A stretch of DNA of 64,000 nt from Rhizophagus irregularis (GCF_026210795.1 NC_089450.1:682001-746000), one strand, 5' to 3'. Positions 12,540-25,282 are shown, numbered from the stretch's first letter. The notes: generated by a model not told the origin, from the sequence alone. Translations and numbers: made by a program.

Positions 12540-12945
12540 TAAAATGATACCAGATAACGGATAATAGCGGGACAACAGGGAATAGGTAATATCGGAGTGC
12601 GGGACATAATAACATTAATAGCACATAATAGCGGGATAACAGGTAATAGCGGGATAACAGATAATAATAGCGGGACGGGACAACAGATAATATACCAGAT
12701 AAATAAATTTAATAGCAGACAATAATAACGTTAACAGCCCTATAAAACAATAACAAGCTAACAGTCCAATAACAAGTAACAGTAATAGTCCAACAGCAAG
12801 TAATAATAGCAATAGTCCAACATCCAACAGCAAGTAATAATGGCAATAGTCCAACATCCAACAGCAAGTAATAATGGCAATAGTCCAACATCCAACAGGA
12901 AGCAACAAGTTAACAGTCCCCAATAACAACAGTCCTACTACTAAT
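12540..12945. repeat. Compound minisatellite downstream of the phosphatase gene
   Basis: The left part repeats agcgggataacagataat-like units. The right part (about 12790-12900) repeats a 34-base unit (caatagtccaacatccaaca followed by gcaagtaataatgg) roughly three times. It sits immediately downstream of the stop codon of the minus-strand gene at 12960, so it may be transcribed into the 3' UTR. Cys/Leu-rich open frames through it come from the repeat. Confidence 0.85.
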
Positions 12946-12959
12946 CTTTCAATAACAAA

Positions 12960-14036
12960 CTACCTAGGTCCAAAAATTCTCCATTGAGCTACTTCTAAAT
13001 GATTTAATGATCTATGTAAATTGGTATCAGCATTCTCAAAAGCCGTTTGTAAAATTTGCAATGGATCCCCATGACTAACTAATATCGCAATTATATGATG
13101 TTCTCGTTCAATCTCATTAACTACGTTACATATTCGTGATCTGACTTCTTCACAAGTTTCAACTTGTAATTCTTTATATTCATTTTCTAAAGTATAAGAT
13201 TCATCCATTTTCCATACTTTAGAATAAGATTCTTTATCAGATTTTAATTCAAAAATTCCAAAATTACGTTCCATTAAATCATCATGAATAATAATTTCTG
13301 AATGAATTGATAAATTATTATTTGTTAATAATAATTCATTGAGTAAAATATTTGCAGTTTCAACAGTACGAATAAATGGGGATGAATAAATTTTAATATG
13401 AAATTTTTGTAATTTCTCAGAATTTTTGAATTTATCAAGTATATTATCATCATCTATTTCCTGATTTTGAAAATTATTAAAATAGTTTGATAAATCTCGT
13501 GAAGCCTAAAAATAAAAATAAAAAAAAACATGTTTAAAGTTTTCTTTTTTCCTAATTAGAAAAATGTTTGTTGTAACTTCCATTGTTATTATTTTGCATA
13601 AAAAAAGCAAAGGGCACGAATAAAAAAATAAATAAAATTAGGTAATTAAGAGGAATGTGATTATGCATTTTATAGCATAAATAAATGTAGGGTGGAATTC
13701 ATACAATAATTATGCGATTACGAAACACTTTTTTTTTTTCAATAAAACCATTTTTGGACTTATTGTTTCACTATTTGAATGAGAAAAAAAGAGTTCATTG
13801 TTTCCACTATAACTTACATTTTTAACTTGTTCTTTACCAAATTCTGTTAATCCCCAACCTTTACCTTCACTAGAGTTGGAAGATGGAGAAGGAGGTCCTA
13901 CTCCTTTAGAAGGTATTCCATTCTCCGGTCGGGATACTACAATTTTGGCAACATTTGCTTTAGATTGTCCATGTCTGAAAAGAATATAATGATTATTTAA
14001 TTGTTCTAAAGAAAGTTTTGTTGGGGTCGATTTCAT
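12960..14036 (-). CDS. Histidine phosphatase superfamily protein (phosphoglycerate mutase-like), 2 exons
   Basis: Exon 1 is 13818-14036 (73 codons) and exon 2 is 12960-13505. The 312-bp intron has a GTAAGT donor and TTTTAG acceptor, phase 0, giving 254 residues. RHGQS at 21-25 contains the catalytic phospho-acceptor histidine (H22). The second arginine signature is in SSPFIRTVETA (R119). The family's E..FG.FE pattern is ERNFGIFE (from residue 152), and the second catalytic histidine is in LVSHGDP (H218). Length and motif order fit small fructose-bisphosphatase/GpmB-like broad-specificity phosphatases rather than true glycolytic mutase. A Ser/Pro insert at ~43-57 separates the RHG motif from GWGLTEFGKEQ. 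The substrate cannot be read from sequence. Confidence 0.9.
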
Positions 14037-15369
14037 GTTTTTTTTGTTTATTCAAGAGAATGAAAATGTTTCGATAAATATATAGTTTATCATATCTTTA
14101 TTAAGTATAATAAATAAAGGGTTTTTAATAAAATTAAAGTTTTTATTTATAAAATATTTATTTTGACATAAAAAAAAAATTGACATATAAAAATAACTAA
14201 AATAACTAAAATAACTAAAATAACTGTATAATAATAATATATATATATAATATATATTTATATATATAACTCTCATATTTTTTTCCGAGATATACAGCCC
14301 ACGATAACGATTTTTTTTATTATTATGTAAACCATTCATGGTAAAATGGCAAAAAAAAATATTAATGGCTAAAAAGCCTTACTGCAAAATATGTATTAGT
14401 ATGTGAAATTCGTAATAAAAACTGTTTAAGTAATTTTAAGTAATTTAAGTAATTTCAGGTGATATCCCTTAATACCACGAATCGATTTTTTATAAAGCGG
14501 GAAACACGTTTTCTTTTTTTTTTTAACTTTTACTTTGAATGGTTATTTTCTTTTTGCTTTTAAAAAGAATGAAAATGGATGGAAATTTTTTTTTTCTTTT
14601 CATTAACAATAATGCACGCACTGTTTTGTTACTTGTTTTGATCCAATAAATCCAATAACTAAAAAAAAAACGCCCAATTTTTTTTTCTCACAAGTATTTA
14701 AAAAGGTTTAACTTAATGAATTCGAATGAACCAATTTTAATGATTCGTTGAAAAAAAAAAAAGAAATCCTGTTTAATTTCTTGTCAGAATGTAACCGATA
14801 AGGTGAAAGATCGTCTATACATTTCCTCCTTTCTTTCTATTAAAGATAAACTTTAACATTTTTAATATTTAGGGAAAATAACCCGCCAAATCAGGAGAGA
14901 ATATTACGCGTAATTTTATTTATCAATAGATTAGTATCACCACATTATTGTTTATTTCAAAAGGGTTCCGTGATTCTTTTTTCATCTCGCGTTTAATAAA
15001 ATTTTTTCGATTATTTGTAACACCTGAGATATAAATAATAAACAATACTGCAAATTTGAACCAAAAATCTTGTTACCTTCAAGTTGGACCCTTAAATAAA
15101 TATTGATAATAAGGATTGGGCTGTGTTAAACTTGTGTAATTTTAAGATTTTTAAGGAGGTTTTCGCCATATTATCCATATATTATTCGTGAATTATATAT
15201 AATACCTTTTTATGACGTGGAAATTTTATATTTTTTCGGTTAGATTATTTTTATTCCGATGTTTTATTCCGATAATTTATTTCGATAAGATGTGATAATT
15301 TTTAAAAAAGTAAAAAAAGTAAATAAAATAAGGGGTAAAGTCCGAACCAAAACCGAAGAATTTTTTTGG

Positions 15370-15665
15370 GATGACGGTAATGACGACATGATGGACTTTG
15401 ACGACATGATAAACTTTGATGGACATTAATGACAATGTAACTGTAACTGTAACTGTAACCGTATGTCTGTATATCTACGATGTCTAACGAACTACGAAGT
15501 CACGATATCGAATATCTACGATGTTCTACGATGTTCTACAATGTCATGATGTCACGGTTTTGCGATGATGTCACAAATGTTACAATAACGTCTACAAACC
15601 TACAAACAGTCTATAAACGTTTACAAACGTAACGTCAAACAACGTAACACGTCAAATACCTTGTA
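15370..15665. repeat. Mixed short tandem repeats (gacgacatgat, ctgtaa, tacgatgttc, acgtaac)
   Basis: Consecutive short motifs expand locally: gatggactttgacgacatga, ctgtaactgtaactgtaa, tctacgatgttctacgatg and cgtaacacgtcaa. The sequence is distinctly less AT-rich than its surroundings but does not form a frame. Confidence 0.7.
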
Positions 15666-16664
15666 AAATTTGGAAATTTTTGGTGTAATAAATATTTTTT
15701 ACCCCAACAAAAATAACAAAATAACGGAATAAATAACAAATAACGGGGCAAAATTGGCAAAATATTTTTTTTTAGGCCAGATTTTTAGCCCGACGATCAG
15801 ATTTACAATATGAAGATTGAAGTAAAAAAGAAAAAAGAATTTGAGATTTTTTTAACCCCAGATCTACTTTTTTTGATCTACTTTTTAATGAAAATAACTA
15901 AACGAAGTGGAAAGATTTATATTTTATTGAACTTACGATATTTTTGATATTTTTTAAAAAAGAAAATAATCTACCAAGTAATGATCGATCCACAATCAAT
16001 TGTAGATGATTAATCAATCTAATAATAATTAGATAATAAAATAATAATTTTTTTATTGAAAATTATTTTTAAAATTATTTTAGATTTTTTTTTTTTTGAT
16101 TGTTTCTTGAATAATTGTTCTAATTAATCTTTTTTCGAAACTTTAAAAAACAATAAATAAATCCGTTACTTATGTTTTAATTCGTTTATGACTTTTATAA
16201 AAATGGGGAAATATTTTAAGTATATCATGGTACAAAAATTTAAAAGAACAATTAGGTTTAAAATTATTGCATTGTTTTTTTTAAAAAAAAAATTTAGGTT
16301 TTTTCGTTTTTTTTTTTTTTTTGATCTCCCGTGATCTTTTCTTGGGGTAATTTATTTATTTGTTTAATATAACCTTTTTTATTATTATGTTTTTACTAAA
16401 TTAGAGTTTTAACTGGTAAACTTTCTTGTAAAATTTTATATAAAAACTCGTTTTTTTTAAATAAAAATAGTAATTATAGGTATATATAAAGGGGTCTAAA
16501 AAAAAATATAATTCTTTTTTTTAAAAAAGATTTTCTTAAAAAAAAAATAAAAAAAAAAATTGTTATTTTTTTATCTCCTTAGAAGAAAAAATTTTATTAT
16601 TTCGTTCAAATAATATTGAAAAAAAGAGTTCTATTATATATCAACAACTGAAATATATATATAA

Positions 16665-16795
16665 TAGTTCAATACCAATACCCAACTTTAGTCCCGAACT
16701 CCCAATACTAAATAATCCAATACCAAATAGTCCAATACCAATCAATATCCAATATATCCAATATATTCAATATATTCAATATATTCATCTCCTTT
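16665..16795. repeat. ccaatacc / tccaatata tandem repeat
   Basis: Imperfect units of tccaataccaa grade into tccaatatattcaatatatt. Confidence 0.75.
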
Positions 16796-18398
16796 CGGTT
16801 TCCTTAACGTAGAATTATTTGTTAGACTTTTTGGATTTTAACATTGTTAACGAATTCTTTTTTAATCAAAAAAAGAATTATCATTTTTGATTAATTAATT
16901 TATTTATTATTATTATTTTCTTCTTTTGAGAAAAAAAAATAAAAAGAAATAACAATATTATATTGTTATTTTAAACGATTTTGGTTTAAATACCTTTTTT
17001 TTTTAAAAAAAAACTTTATTACTTTTTTTTTCCCTCTAAGATTTATGATAACCCCCTTTTTTTTCTAAAACAATAAGAATTTATCGACAAATTTGAATTA
17101 TTTGAATTTCATTATTTATTGATAATCAATTAATAATCATCATCATATTAAGTCATATAAGGTTATTTTAAGAAATTTAAAGAAATTCTCTTCCCCCCGA
17201 AAAAAAAAAAAAAATTTTAAGACCATTCCTTTGATATAATAATAACAATAAGTAATATTTTTCCCGGATATTTTAAATAATTAGTAAGTATGGCAAAAAA
17301 AAATTATGGCTGAATGAAAAAAAGCAAGGGTTTTATTTATAAGTTTATATATAAGTTTATATATATGTTTATATATATGTTTATATATAAGGGGGTGATC
17401 TATTTATTACACATATTCCGCAGTAGAACAATTTTGTTTAACGGTAAAGTGTTGAAAAAGAAAATTCTTTTATTCTTGTTTGACTTGTTTGACATATTGT
17501 AGCTTAGATAACATAGATAAAGAAATCAACCACCAAAAAATTTACCAAAATATTCAAATATCAATAACAAAAATATTTGTTTTTAAAAGATCAAATGATT
17601 TTTGAATATATAAAACTAATTAAATAGTAAATTCAACAATCTGACATGTGAAATTCAATATTTTTCAGAACGAAACTTTAGTGAACTGTCATTTGTAGCT
17701 CATCTCCTTATTTATCATATTACGGTAAGACCCTCTAATGTTTAATCATTACACAATCTCATGTTAATACTTTTTAATTCGAATTTATTGCGCCTCTTTT
17801 TTATAAAAAATTTACATTTATAACCAAATGTTTTGCTTAAATAAAAAAGGGCGTTTTTTTTTTCTTTACTAAAATTAAAAAAAAAATTTAAATTTATCAT
17901 TTTTATCATTCGAAAAAAAAAACCTTTCTTCTATTTTCTTTTTTATTATCAAAATATTTTTTTCAAAATATTTTTTTATTTTTCTTTTTTTTCTTTTTTT
18001 CTTAAAAAAAAAATAATCCCCCCTTATCCTTTTATATTTTTTGTTCTTTTTCGCTAAAAAACTAAAAAAAACTTTTTTCGTAAACTTCAATAAAACTAAC
18101 GCAGTATGTATTTATTTATTTTTTTTTTTATAAATAACGATTTTGGGGGTTTTTTATGGGTTATTCAAAATATCCATTATAGCTATTATTATAAGCTATT
18201 ATATCTGATATAAATAGATACGATTGATTATATCCTTTATATCCAACAAAGCAACCAATTAGTTTCAGCGCTTTCTGTTGTAAAACCTGCTTGAAAAAAA
18301 AAAGACCAACAAAAAAAAAAAAAAAAAATTTTAATATATTACCGTCTTAAAATTCTTTTTTTTTCCATTGAGTTCACTTTTTTTTTTTTCTTACACAA

Positions 18399-20436
18399 AT
18401 GTTTCTTTATAATTATTTATCTAATATAGTATATTCCGATAACATCGAAAGATCTCGTAAACCAACTCAACCAATACCATCTCCTATACCACAACAACAA
18501 CATCATCATCATCATCAACAACAATACTATTATTATAGTAGCAGTAAGCAAAAAAAATCAACAAATAATCATCATCAAAGTTTTTATTACGATTATCAAA
18601 AATTTCATAATAAATCTTCTTTTAATAAATCAAAATCTTCAACAAAATCTTCAAAATTCAATAATAATTATTATTATAATAACAATTATAAAATGCCTCC
18701 TTCAGCATATTCAAATTTCCATAATCATACTACTTCGGCTTATGCTGCTGCTACAATGAATTCTCCAAATAATAATAATTCTTCAAATAAAACTCCTCAA
18801 AATAGGAGAGTAATTGATAGTGAACATAGATATAAGATCGTTGATGATATTTGTGCTGAATCAAATTTATATAATATACTTGGTGTTGAAAGAACTTGTT
18901 CAACAGAAGAACTCAGAAGGGCTTATATTAGTGTAAGTAAAATTTTTTGAAAGTGTGAGGTTATATGGATGTGAGGTTATGAATGAATGTGAGGTTATGG
19001 ATGTGAGGTTATGGATGTTAGGTTATGGATGTGATATTGTGGAGTAAATGTGGGAGGAAGGGGAAAATGAGGGAAGTGAAAAGCGAAGGAGGAGGGGAAA
19101 ATGAAGGGAAATTGAATAATTGGAGTAGTAGAGTAGTGACTTACCAACATTGGTGTTGACGGATCACACGGTTCATACGGTTCATACGGTTCATACAGTT
19201 CAACATGGTTTATACTTTATACGGTTCACATAATTAACATAATTATACGATTGTACAACACACTCGGACCGTGCGGACCGTGCGGACCATATGGAACATA
19301 CGGATCATACGGATCACACGGACCATACGGTTCATACTGTTCAACACCGCCACCATCACACGGTTCATATCACATCCCTATCACCACCACCACGTGGTTC
19401 ATACCATAGTTTACACAACCACATGGTTCACGCACGTCATCAATTGATTTATTAATGTATGTCGATTTTTTTTTTCTATATATTATAGAGATCACGAATC
19501 TGTCACCCTGATAAATTCCCAGAATATCCAAAAGCAACCGAGGCTTTTCAAAGTTTGTACTAATCAACGAAATCATCAATCTTAATTTACTCTTTTTGGA
19601 TCATAGAAACTAACCCGATTTTCTTTTACTATTAATTAGAGTTATCTTATTCTTATGAAACGTTAAACAAACCGTCCTCGCGCCGTGCTTACGATATATC
19701 GGGTACTAGTGAACTTGGTAACGTAAACGGTATGGGTGACGAAACATTACACAGCGTTTTATATCAAGTATGGAAATTTTTTTTTTAAAAAAAAATGTTG
19801 ACTTCTTTCATCATTATGTTAATTAATTGTACCTTTTTTTTTTAGTTATTTTTGGAATTTATGGATGGTGATTTCGAAATGATCCGCGCCTTAGTTAGTG
19901 AGTATCTTTACTGAAAATTGATAACAGGACGAAATTACAAAGATGCTAATGTCACGTGCTTAATTATAGATGCCCTAAATGAAAATAATCCCGGACTTAA
20001 CTTGGGAGATGATGCCATTGAAACTTTGGAAATTGCTTTCCGAAGAATGAGAGATTTACTTTTGGGTAAATAACCGGTCGCACTTGGACTTTTTTAACTT
20101 ATCCTATAATTTCCTATAATACTAACTTTATTTTTTTAATTTATAATAGCTGGTAAAAAATACGTTAAAATTGTTCAATTTGAGCTTATTCGTTTGTACG
20201 AATTACAACAACAATTACGATCACTCTCATATTTTGACGTATTTGGTCGCTTGCGTTTAACCATGCAATTGACGAAAATATCACTGACTATACCGATGCT
20301 CATCGATAATGCTATGAAGGCAGAATCTGATGCATTAGGCAATAAAGGTACCCATAAAGGACTATTAGGTGATGGCGTGTCCAAAGTTATTTCTAGTTTA
20401 ATAACAGTTTTGGAAGCGGGTGAACAATACGTATAA
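18399..20436 (+). CDS. J-domain (DnaJ/Hsp40) protein with low-complexity N-terminus, 6 exons
   Basis: The exons are 18399-18932, 19489-19552, 19640-19767, 19846-19897, 19970-20065 and 20150-20436; all introns are GT-AG, every junction keeps frame, and the total is 386 residues. Residues 1-150 are rich in Pro, Gln, His, Asn, Ser and Tyr (an HHHHH run, Asn runs). The J domain spans ~153-220: YNILGVERTCSTEELRRAY, then the HPD tripeptide at 184-186 (in ICHPDKFPEYPKATEAFQ), then SYSYETLNKPSSRRAYD. HPD is the residue set that stimulates Hsp70 ATPase. The remaining ~165 residues are helical and match no domain I recognise; there is no Gly/Phe region and no zinc-finger repeat, so it is a class III (DNAJC-like) J protein. 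Intron 1 is unusually long and holds minisatellite DNA. Confidence 0.88.
18955..19435. repeat. Minisatellites inside intron 1 of the J-domain gene
   Basis: Two blocks are visible. Units of gttatggatgtgag are at 18958-19045. A 9-base family (cggttcata, cggatcata, cggaccgtg, cggaccata) runs from about 19165 to 19390. Both lie within the 556-bp intron 18933-19488. They are more GC-rich than the flanking introns. Confidence 0.85.
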
Positions 20437-21886
20437 GATTATTTTTAGACAGCATGTAAAAAAAATAGGACGAGATGAAAATAGTTTATTTGCAATAATC
20501 ACCCATATAAGATATATTTTACTTTATTATTATTATGATATATATATTTTTTTGGTATTTGGCATTACACACACACTTTTTTTATAATGTATCATTTTTC
20601 TTATAGACGTTTTGATAACGATAAGATTTTTGTTTTTTTTAATATATACAGAGTATATATATAATATATATATGAAAAAAAAAGAAATCAATTTAAAAAG
20701 TTATTAAGGCGATGGTTTTTCGAATTGAAGAATTTCCTTTCATTTTTAAATATTTTCTTCTAAAACAAAAAAAAAAAACCATATTTATTATATATTAATA
20801 TTTTTTAACATCATATATATTCATATCCCCCTCCCACATCCACTTTTGTATTTAGTTTTTTTTCATTTTTATTATTAACGCGTGCGATGTTTATATAATA
20901 TATTTTTTTTTATTTTCCTTTTTATCTATATATAATATCATTATTTTTTTTTAACTGGTATTACGAAGGCTTTTTTTTTTTTTTTAGATAATTAATATAA
21001 CAAAAAAAAAATCCTTTGTAATATCACTTCGCACGCTTTAATTTTTATATACAAAAAAAAAAAAGGAAAAAAAGAAAAAAAAAATTTAAATAATTTTTGT
21101 CAAATATATAGTAAAGATTTATTATACATACTTGTAATATGTATACAAACCAATTAATAATGTTTTTTGTTTGAAAGTTTTGGTGAAATGTGGAAAATGG
21201 CTGAAAATACGAAATTACGTGTTTCAACTGTGTTTCATGAAATTCACTCATGAATTCATGGTGAATTAAATTAAAAGATCGTGCGCGGGAATTTATACGG
21301 TGAGGTGAGTGGAGTGATGATGCAAAGTTAATCTAAGTAATCTATTGCGCGGGTTCGCATGATTTCAATAACGTAAAGAATTTTTGACACGTGTGAAATT
21401 ATAAGTTATAATGTATTTTTAGGGAGACTTTTCGTCAAATTGACGAACTACTAACTAAATTGTATTTTGACAGACAATTAGCCAAAATACGACGTAATTA
21501 ATTAGTGAAAGTATAATTAGGATTAGGATTAGCCAAGCTTTATAATTATTTATGTGAATTTACTAATAATATCCGATCAAAGAAGGGTGCAATTTTAGTA
21601 GACTTCCTCCATATTAACAGTTAATCTATAAAAAGTTTATTATGTTTGGCGATCTTTAAGTTCATAGCCCTGTGAAATTTAAACCCTTTGATCAAATTGT
21701 TGGGACGCACAATTACGCACAATTTACGCACAATAATATTTATAATATTTTATCAGAATTTTTTAAACAAGAATAAATTTCTTTTTTTTCAATTCAATGG
21801 TAAAATGTTTCACGGTCATTATCCTAATCATTATCTTATGGTGTATTTTATTATACTGTATTAGGTACTGATCTATTTCTATGGTT
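20437..21886. other. 3' flank of the J-domain gene and intergenic DNA
   Basis: The first ~600 bases are AT-rich and probably include the 3' UTR. At 21240-21640 the sequence becomes more complex (hairpin cgtcaaattgacg near 21437, a ggatta repeat near 21520), suggesting old repeat DNA, but I cannot define an element. Confidence 0.4.
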
Positions 21887-21894
21887 GTAGAACC

Positions 21895-22088
21895 TAAAGG
21901 TGCAAACTTAATGACGTGACGTAACTCTTAGTTTAGTCACGTCATAGACATAATTAGGAAGTTTGCATTCTACTACTAATTATATTATAATTAAACATGT
22001 AGACGTATGATACATTTGCAACACTTAGTTAAGTCACGTCATATACATAACTAGGACGTAACCATAAGAGGATAAGTTTGCACCCTTA
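21895..22088. mobile_element. 194-bp hAT-like MITE
   Basis: Terminal inverted repeats of about 16 bp (left taaaggtgcaaactta, right reading taagggtgcaaactta) are flanked by an exact 8-bp direct repeat gtagaacc at 21887-21894 and 22089-22096. An 8-bp target-site duplication and this type of end fit hAT-superfamily non-autonomous elements. The interior contains a duplicated segment around gtcacgtcata (at about 21935 and 22033). There is no coding capacity. Confidence 0.8.
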
Positions 22089-22096
22089 GTAGAACC

Positions 22097-23424
22097 CTCC
22101 TTGTAATTAACTTGTCCTGGTTGATGTTATCTTTCTCTTCCTTTATTTCCATGGTTGAGAACTTGGACTACTGTACTAGTGGCATCAAAAGAATTGTTGG
22201 TTACTTTCATTCTTCTTTGATAGAATCCTTATCATCTATAATTCACTCTTATTGCTTTTTTGTGTGCTGAATTTCCTCTGCAATAGGATTCAGCACATCT
22301 TTAAGCAAATGCTTGAGCTATTGAAAATGTGAAAATGTAGGTTGAATTATTAATTATTAAAATTTAAAAATTACAAATATGTGATATATAAATATACTTA
22401 TTTTGTCAGACTGCCTAGATATACTTATGACAAATACTTTAGATTTGAATCAACATTTTGTTTCTTGAGTTGACCTGGATCCATTTGATTTTTTCATTTG
22501 TTGATTTTTGTAATTCATACAATGTTCGAATTTGTATACAATTTAGACAATTCCTTTTTGCAATTTTATATAAATAGATAACATTTACATTAAATCATCA
22601 AAATCATCTGATACCTATAGTTTGTAATCATAATGAGCTTTACCTTTTATTATTAACATAACTTCTATATTATTTTACTTACTTTTATGATAAAGTTTAG
22701 CATCTATGTCAATTTCAGTGATAAAGTACTTTTGTTAAAAAATTGTTTTAAATACCAATTGTATCCAACAATGATTTTTTTTTGTATCTCTTTAAATTTT
22801 GTCATTTGCCTTTGAAAAATTTAAGAAAAAATATATTTATCAAAAGAACTCTACCAAGTTTCTCAATTTTATCTTCAGGATTAAATGAAATAGAATTTCA
22901 TAAAATTAAGTAAAATCATTTTACTTCATATCTAAATTTCAGTTAAAAAGAATTATAATAACATTATTAAATCAGAAGTATTTAAAAAGTATAATTTTTA
23001 TAAGAATTTATTACTTATGTGTAAAAAATTAGAATGCAAAAGATTTATCTAAAGGAAATGGATTAATATGTAAGAGAACTATAGAAACTAGTAATTATTT
23101 TATTATTTTATTTTTTCATTTTTTTTTTTTTTTGCTATACTTGAAGTTTAATACAAGTATAAAAATATAAAAAAAATAATGTATACATGTATAAAAGGTA
23201 TATATATATATTGTCGTATATATAAAACAATTATTTATTATTTTGCTGATTGAAATCAATATTATAAAATATATACAAACCATATTAGTTTTTTTTCGCA
23301 TAATTTTTTACTGATAAATTATTTTATACTATTTTTTTTGAAGTATGAATAATTCAAATTTCTATTTAAAAAAAAAATTATTATTTAAGTTTTTTGTTTA
23401 TTATTATTATGCAAATGGAAATGG
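22097..23424. other. Intergenic repeat-like DNA without a recognisable gene
   Basis: The sequence is moderately complex with no frame of length or composition that I would defend. It may contain older degraded elements. Confidence 0.4.
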
Positions 23425-23432
23425 GAATAAAT

Positions 23433-23726
23433 AGGATCCCAGACATCTCTTATAGAACTCACAACTGACTTTTTGCCAAAAAAGATCCAATTTGCTCTTT
23501 TTTATTTTCCTTTTTTTGCGATTATTTCGGTATCCAGTGATCTGATTCATGCGGATTTTTTTTTATTTTGTAGAGCTCGATGAGAGCTACAAAACAAAAA
23601 AATGTTCGTACAAATTGAACCACTGGATGCTGAGATAATCGTGAAAAACTGATTTTTTTTTTGTGAAATTTAGGTCAATTTGCAAAAAAGTTGCCACTGA
23701 ATTGTATATGTAATGTCTGGGATCCT
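23433..23726. mobile_element. 294-bp fold-back MITE with 8-bp target-site duplication
   Basis: The ends form a 14-bp inverted repeat (aggatcccagacat). The flanks are an exact direct repeat gaataaat at 23425-23432 and 23727-23734. Most of the element is a long imperfect palindrome: cgattatttcggtatccagt on the left pairs with actggatgctgagataatcg on the right, and the centre is a gtagagctc/gagagctac hairpin around 23574-23595. It carries no ORF. Transcribed, it would make a long hairpin RNA. Confidence 0.82.
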
Positions 23727-23863
23727 GAATAAATTGTTTTCAATATTTTAGCTGACTGGCTCTTTTTTATGTATTTACATACAAAAAAAAAATAATAAAT
23801 GAATTTACTTTATTTTTTAAAATTTTGTATATTGTATACAATTACAATCAGCTTTCGGTATAA

Positions 23864-24142
23864 CACTGGTAAAAAAATGATTTATCCTACACATATCTTA
23901 CACATATTGGGTACTCAAAATGTAGAAAATCATACACAAATAATACACATATCATACACATATCGGGTACTAATATATATATCATACATATATCAGGTAC
24001 CTGATAGGTATACTATATATATAAGTACCCGATATGTGTATGATATGTGTATTATTTGTGTATGATTTTCTACATTTTGAGTACCCGATATATGTAAGAT
24101 ATGTGTAGCATATGTGTAGGATAGACCATTTTTTTACCAGTG
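23864..24142. mobile_element. 279-bp palindromic MITE with perfect terminal repeats
   Basis: The first and last 16 bases are perfect inverted repeats (cactggtaaaaaaatg). The flanks carry a 3-bp direct repeat taa, the size and sequence class used by PIF/Harbinger elements. The arms continue as a near-perfect palindrome: cctacacatatcttacacat on the left is mirrored on the right, and actcaaaatgtagaaaatca pairs with tgattttctacattttgagt. The loop lies around 24010. Confidence 0.8.
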
Positions 24143-25077
24143 TAATGAAGTAGACGTTTAGGCAGGACTCGTCTACTATTAAGATAGGTCGCCTGTGGCC
24201 TGGGTAAGGTTTACATATAAAACTCTTTGAAGATACTACTATAAAAGGAAATTTTATGTTACATTGTTATGATTTTTTTCTTTTTAGTCAATTAACCAAT
24301 AGAATTTAAATATGAAAGTGAAATTTCTACTGGTAATATATTTTAGTAGTAGGTGGGATCCTGTTTAGGTTGATCAGACCTCTGTTATAAGTAAATTTGT
24401 TAATATTATAATGGATTATTTAGTATAGTGAAAAAATTTGGTATAATACAATAAAATATAGAAAAATCAATACATTTATAAAACTTTATGATCATAAAAG
24501 AAAAAGAAAACGTTATTTTCTAATATCAAATTGCCTTTTATATTAAAAATTTATCAGTTTAAAAGAAATTCAGTATAAATACTGGTCAAAAACTAGGAAA
24601 ACATAGCTTGAGCTTAAATTTTATTAATTAATGCTGAAGTGACTTTAGAGAACACAGAGTGATCTATAAAGTACCGCAACAAGTGCAGAACTAATAGAAA
24701 ACAAAGAACAAATAATCTTCCAAAATTACATATAAGAAAAGCTAAGATTAAAAACCCCACCCTCTCTATATAAATAACTACAGCTACTCCCCCAAATCTA
24801 TTTCAAAATTAGTAGAGTCGACTATGCTATACGTAACCCATCTAGCGCCGTACCTACTACAAGAATTGGTAAAGAATCTTTAAGCTACTATTAGCACTAT
24901 CAAAAATGCATAAAATTCAATTTTTCCTATTTGACTACATACTATAAATAATGAACCTATTTTACAAAGACCTCCAGAAACTTTTTAGTGTTGTGCAGTC
25001 CAGCCAATGAGGAACTTTTTAGTGTTGTGCAATTCCTGAAGAACCACTCACCTCATTGTGAATGATCCTATACAGAG
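24143..25077. other. Intergenic repeat-like DNA
   Basis: No intact frame is visible. A 20-base direct repeat (aactttttagtgttgtgcag/a) occurs near 24980 and 25013. Confidence 0.4.
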
Positions 25078-25282
25078 GACACTCATAGAGTTCCAAACGG
25101 GTCAGGTCAACCTGGGTGATCCGACGGGTTGACCCAAAAAATTTGGGTCGGGTAGCAAATTTAATGACCTGACCTTAGGTCAGGTTAGTCACAAGTTGGA
25201 TACCTGACCTGACTCGTTGACCTGATATATTTTGGGTAAAAAAAAAACGTTTTGGCATTTTTTATATATAAAAAATGCCAAC

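Larger units (their letters stand above)
14037..18398. other. AT-rich intergenic region
   Basis: About 4.3 kb without a supportable gene. It contains short tandem units (aataactaa near 14195, gtttatatat near 17340), the two repeat stretches listed separately, and many homopolymers. The right end should contain the promoter of the J-domain gene. Confidence 0.5.

Noticed and set aside
12615-12929. Cys/Leu-rich 'membrane protein' frame on the minus strand
   Set aside because: It is a translation of the 34-bp minisatellite downstream of the phosphatase gene.
14052-14339. Minus-strand frame upstream of the phosphatase gene
   Set aside because: It consists of aataacta and tatata repeats translated as Y/F/I runs and has no relation to the downstream protein.
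19370-19579. Minus-strand frame overlapping exon 2 of the J-domain gene
   Set aside because: It is antisense to a well-supported exon and to the intronic minisatellite.
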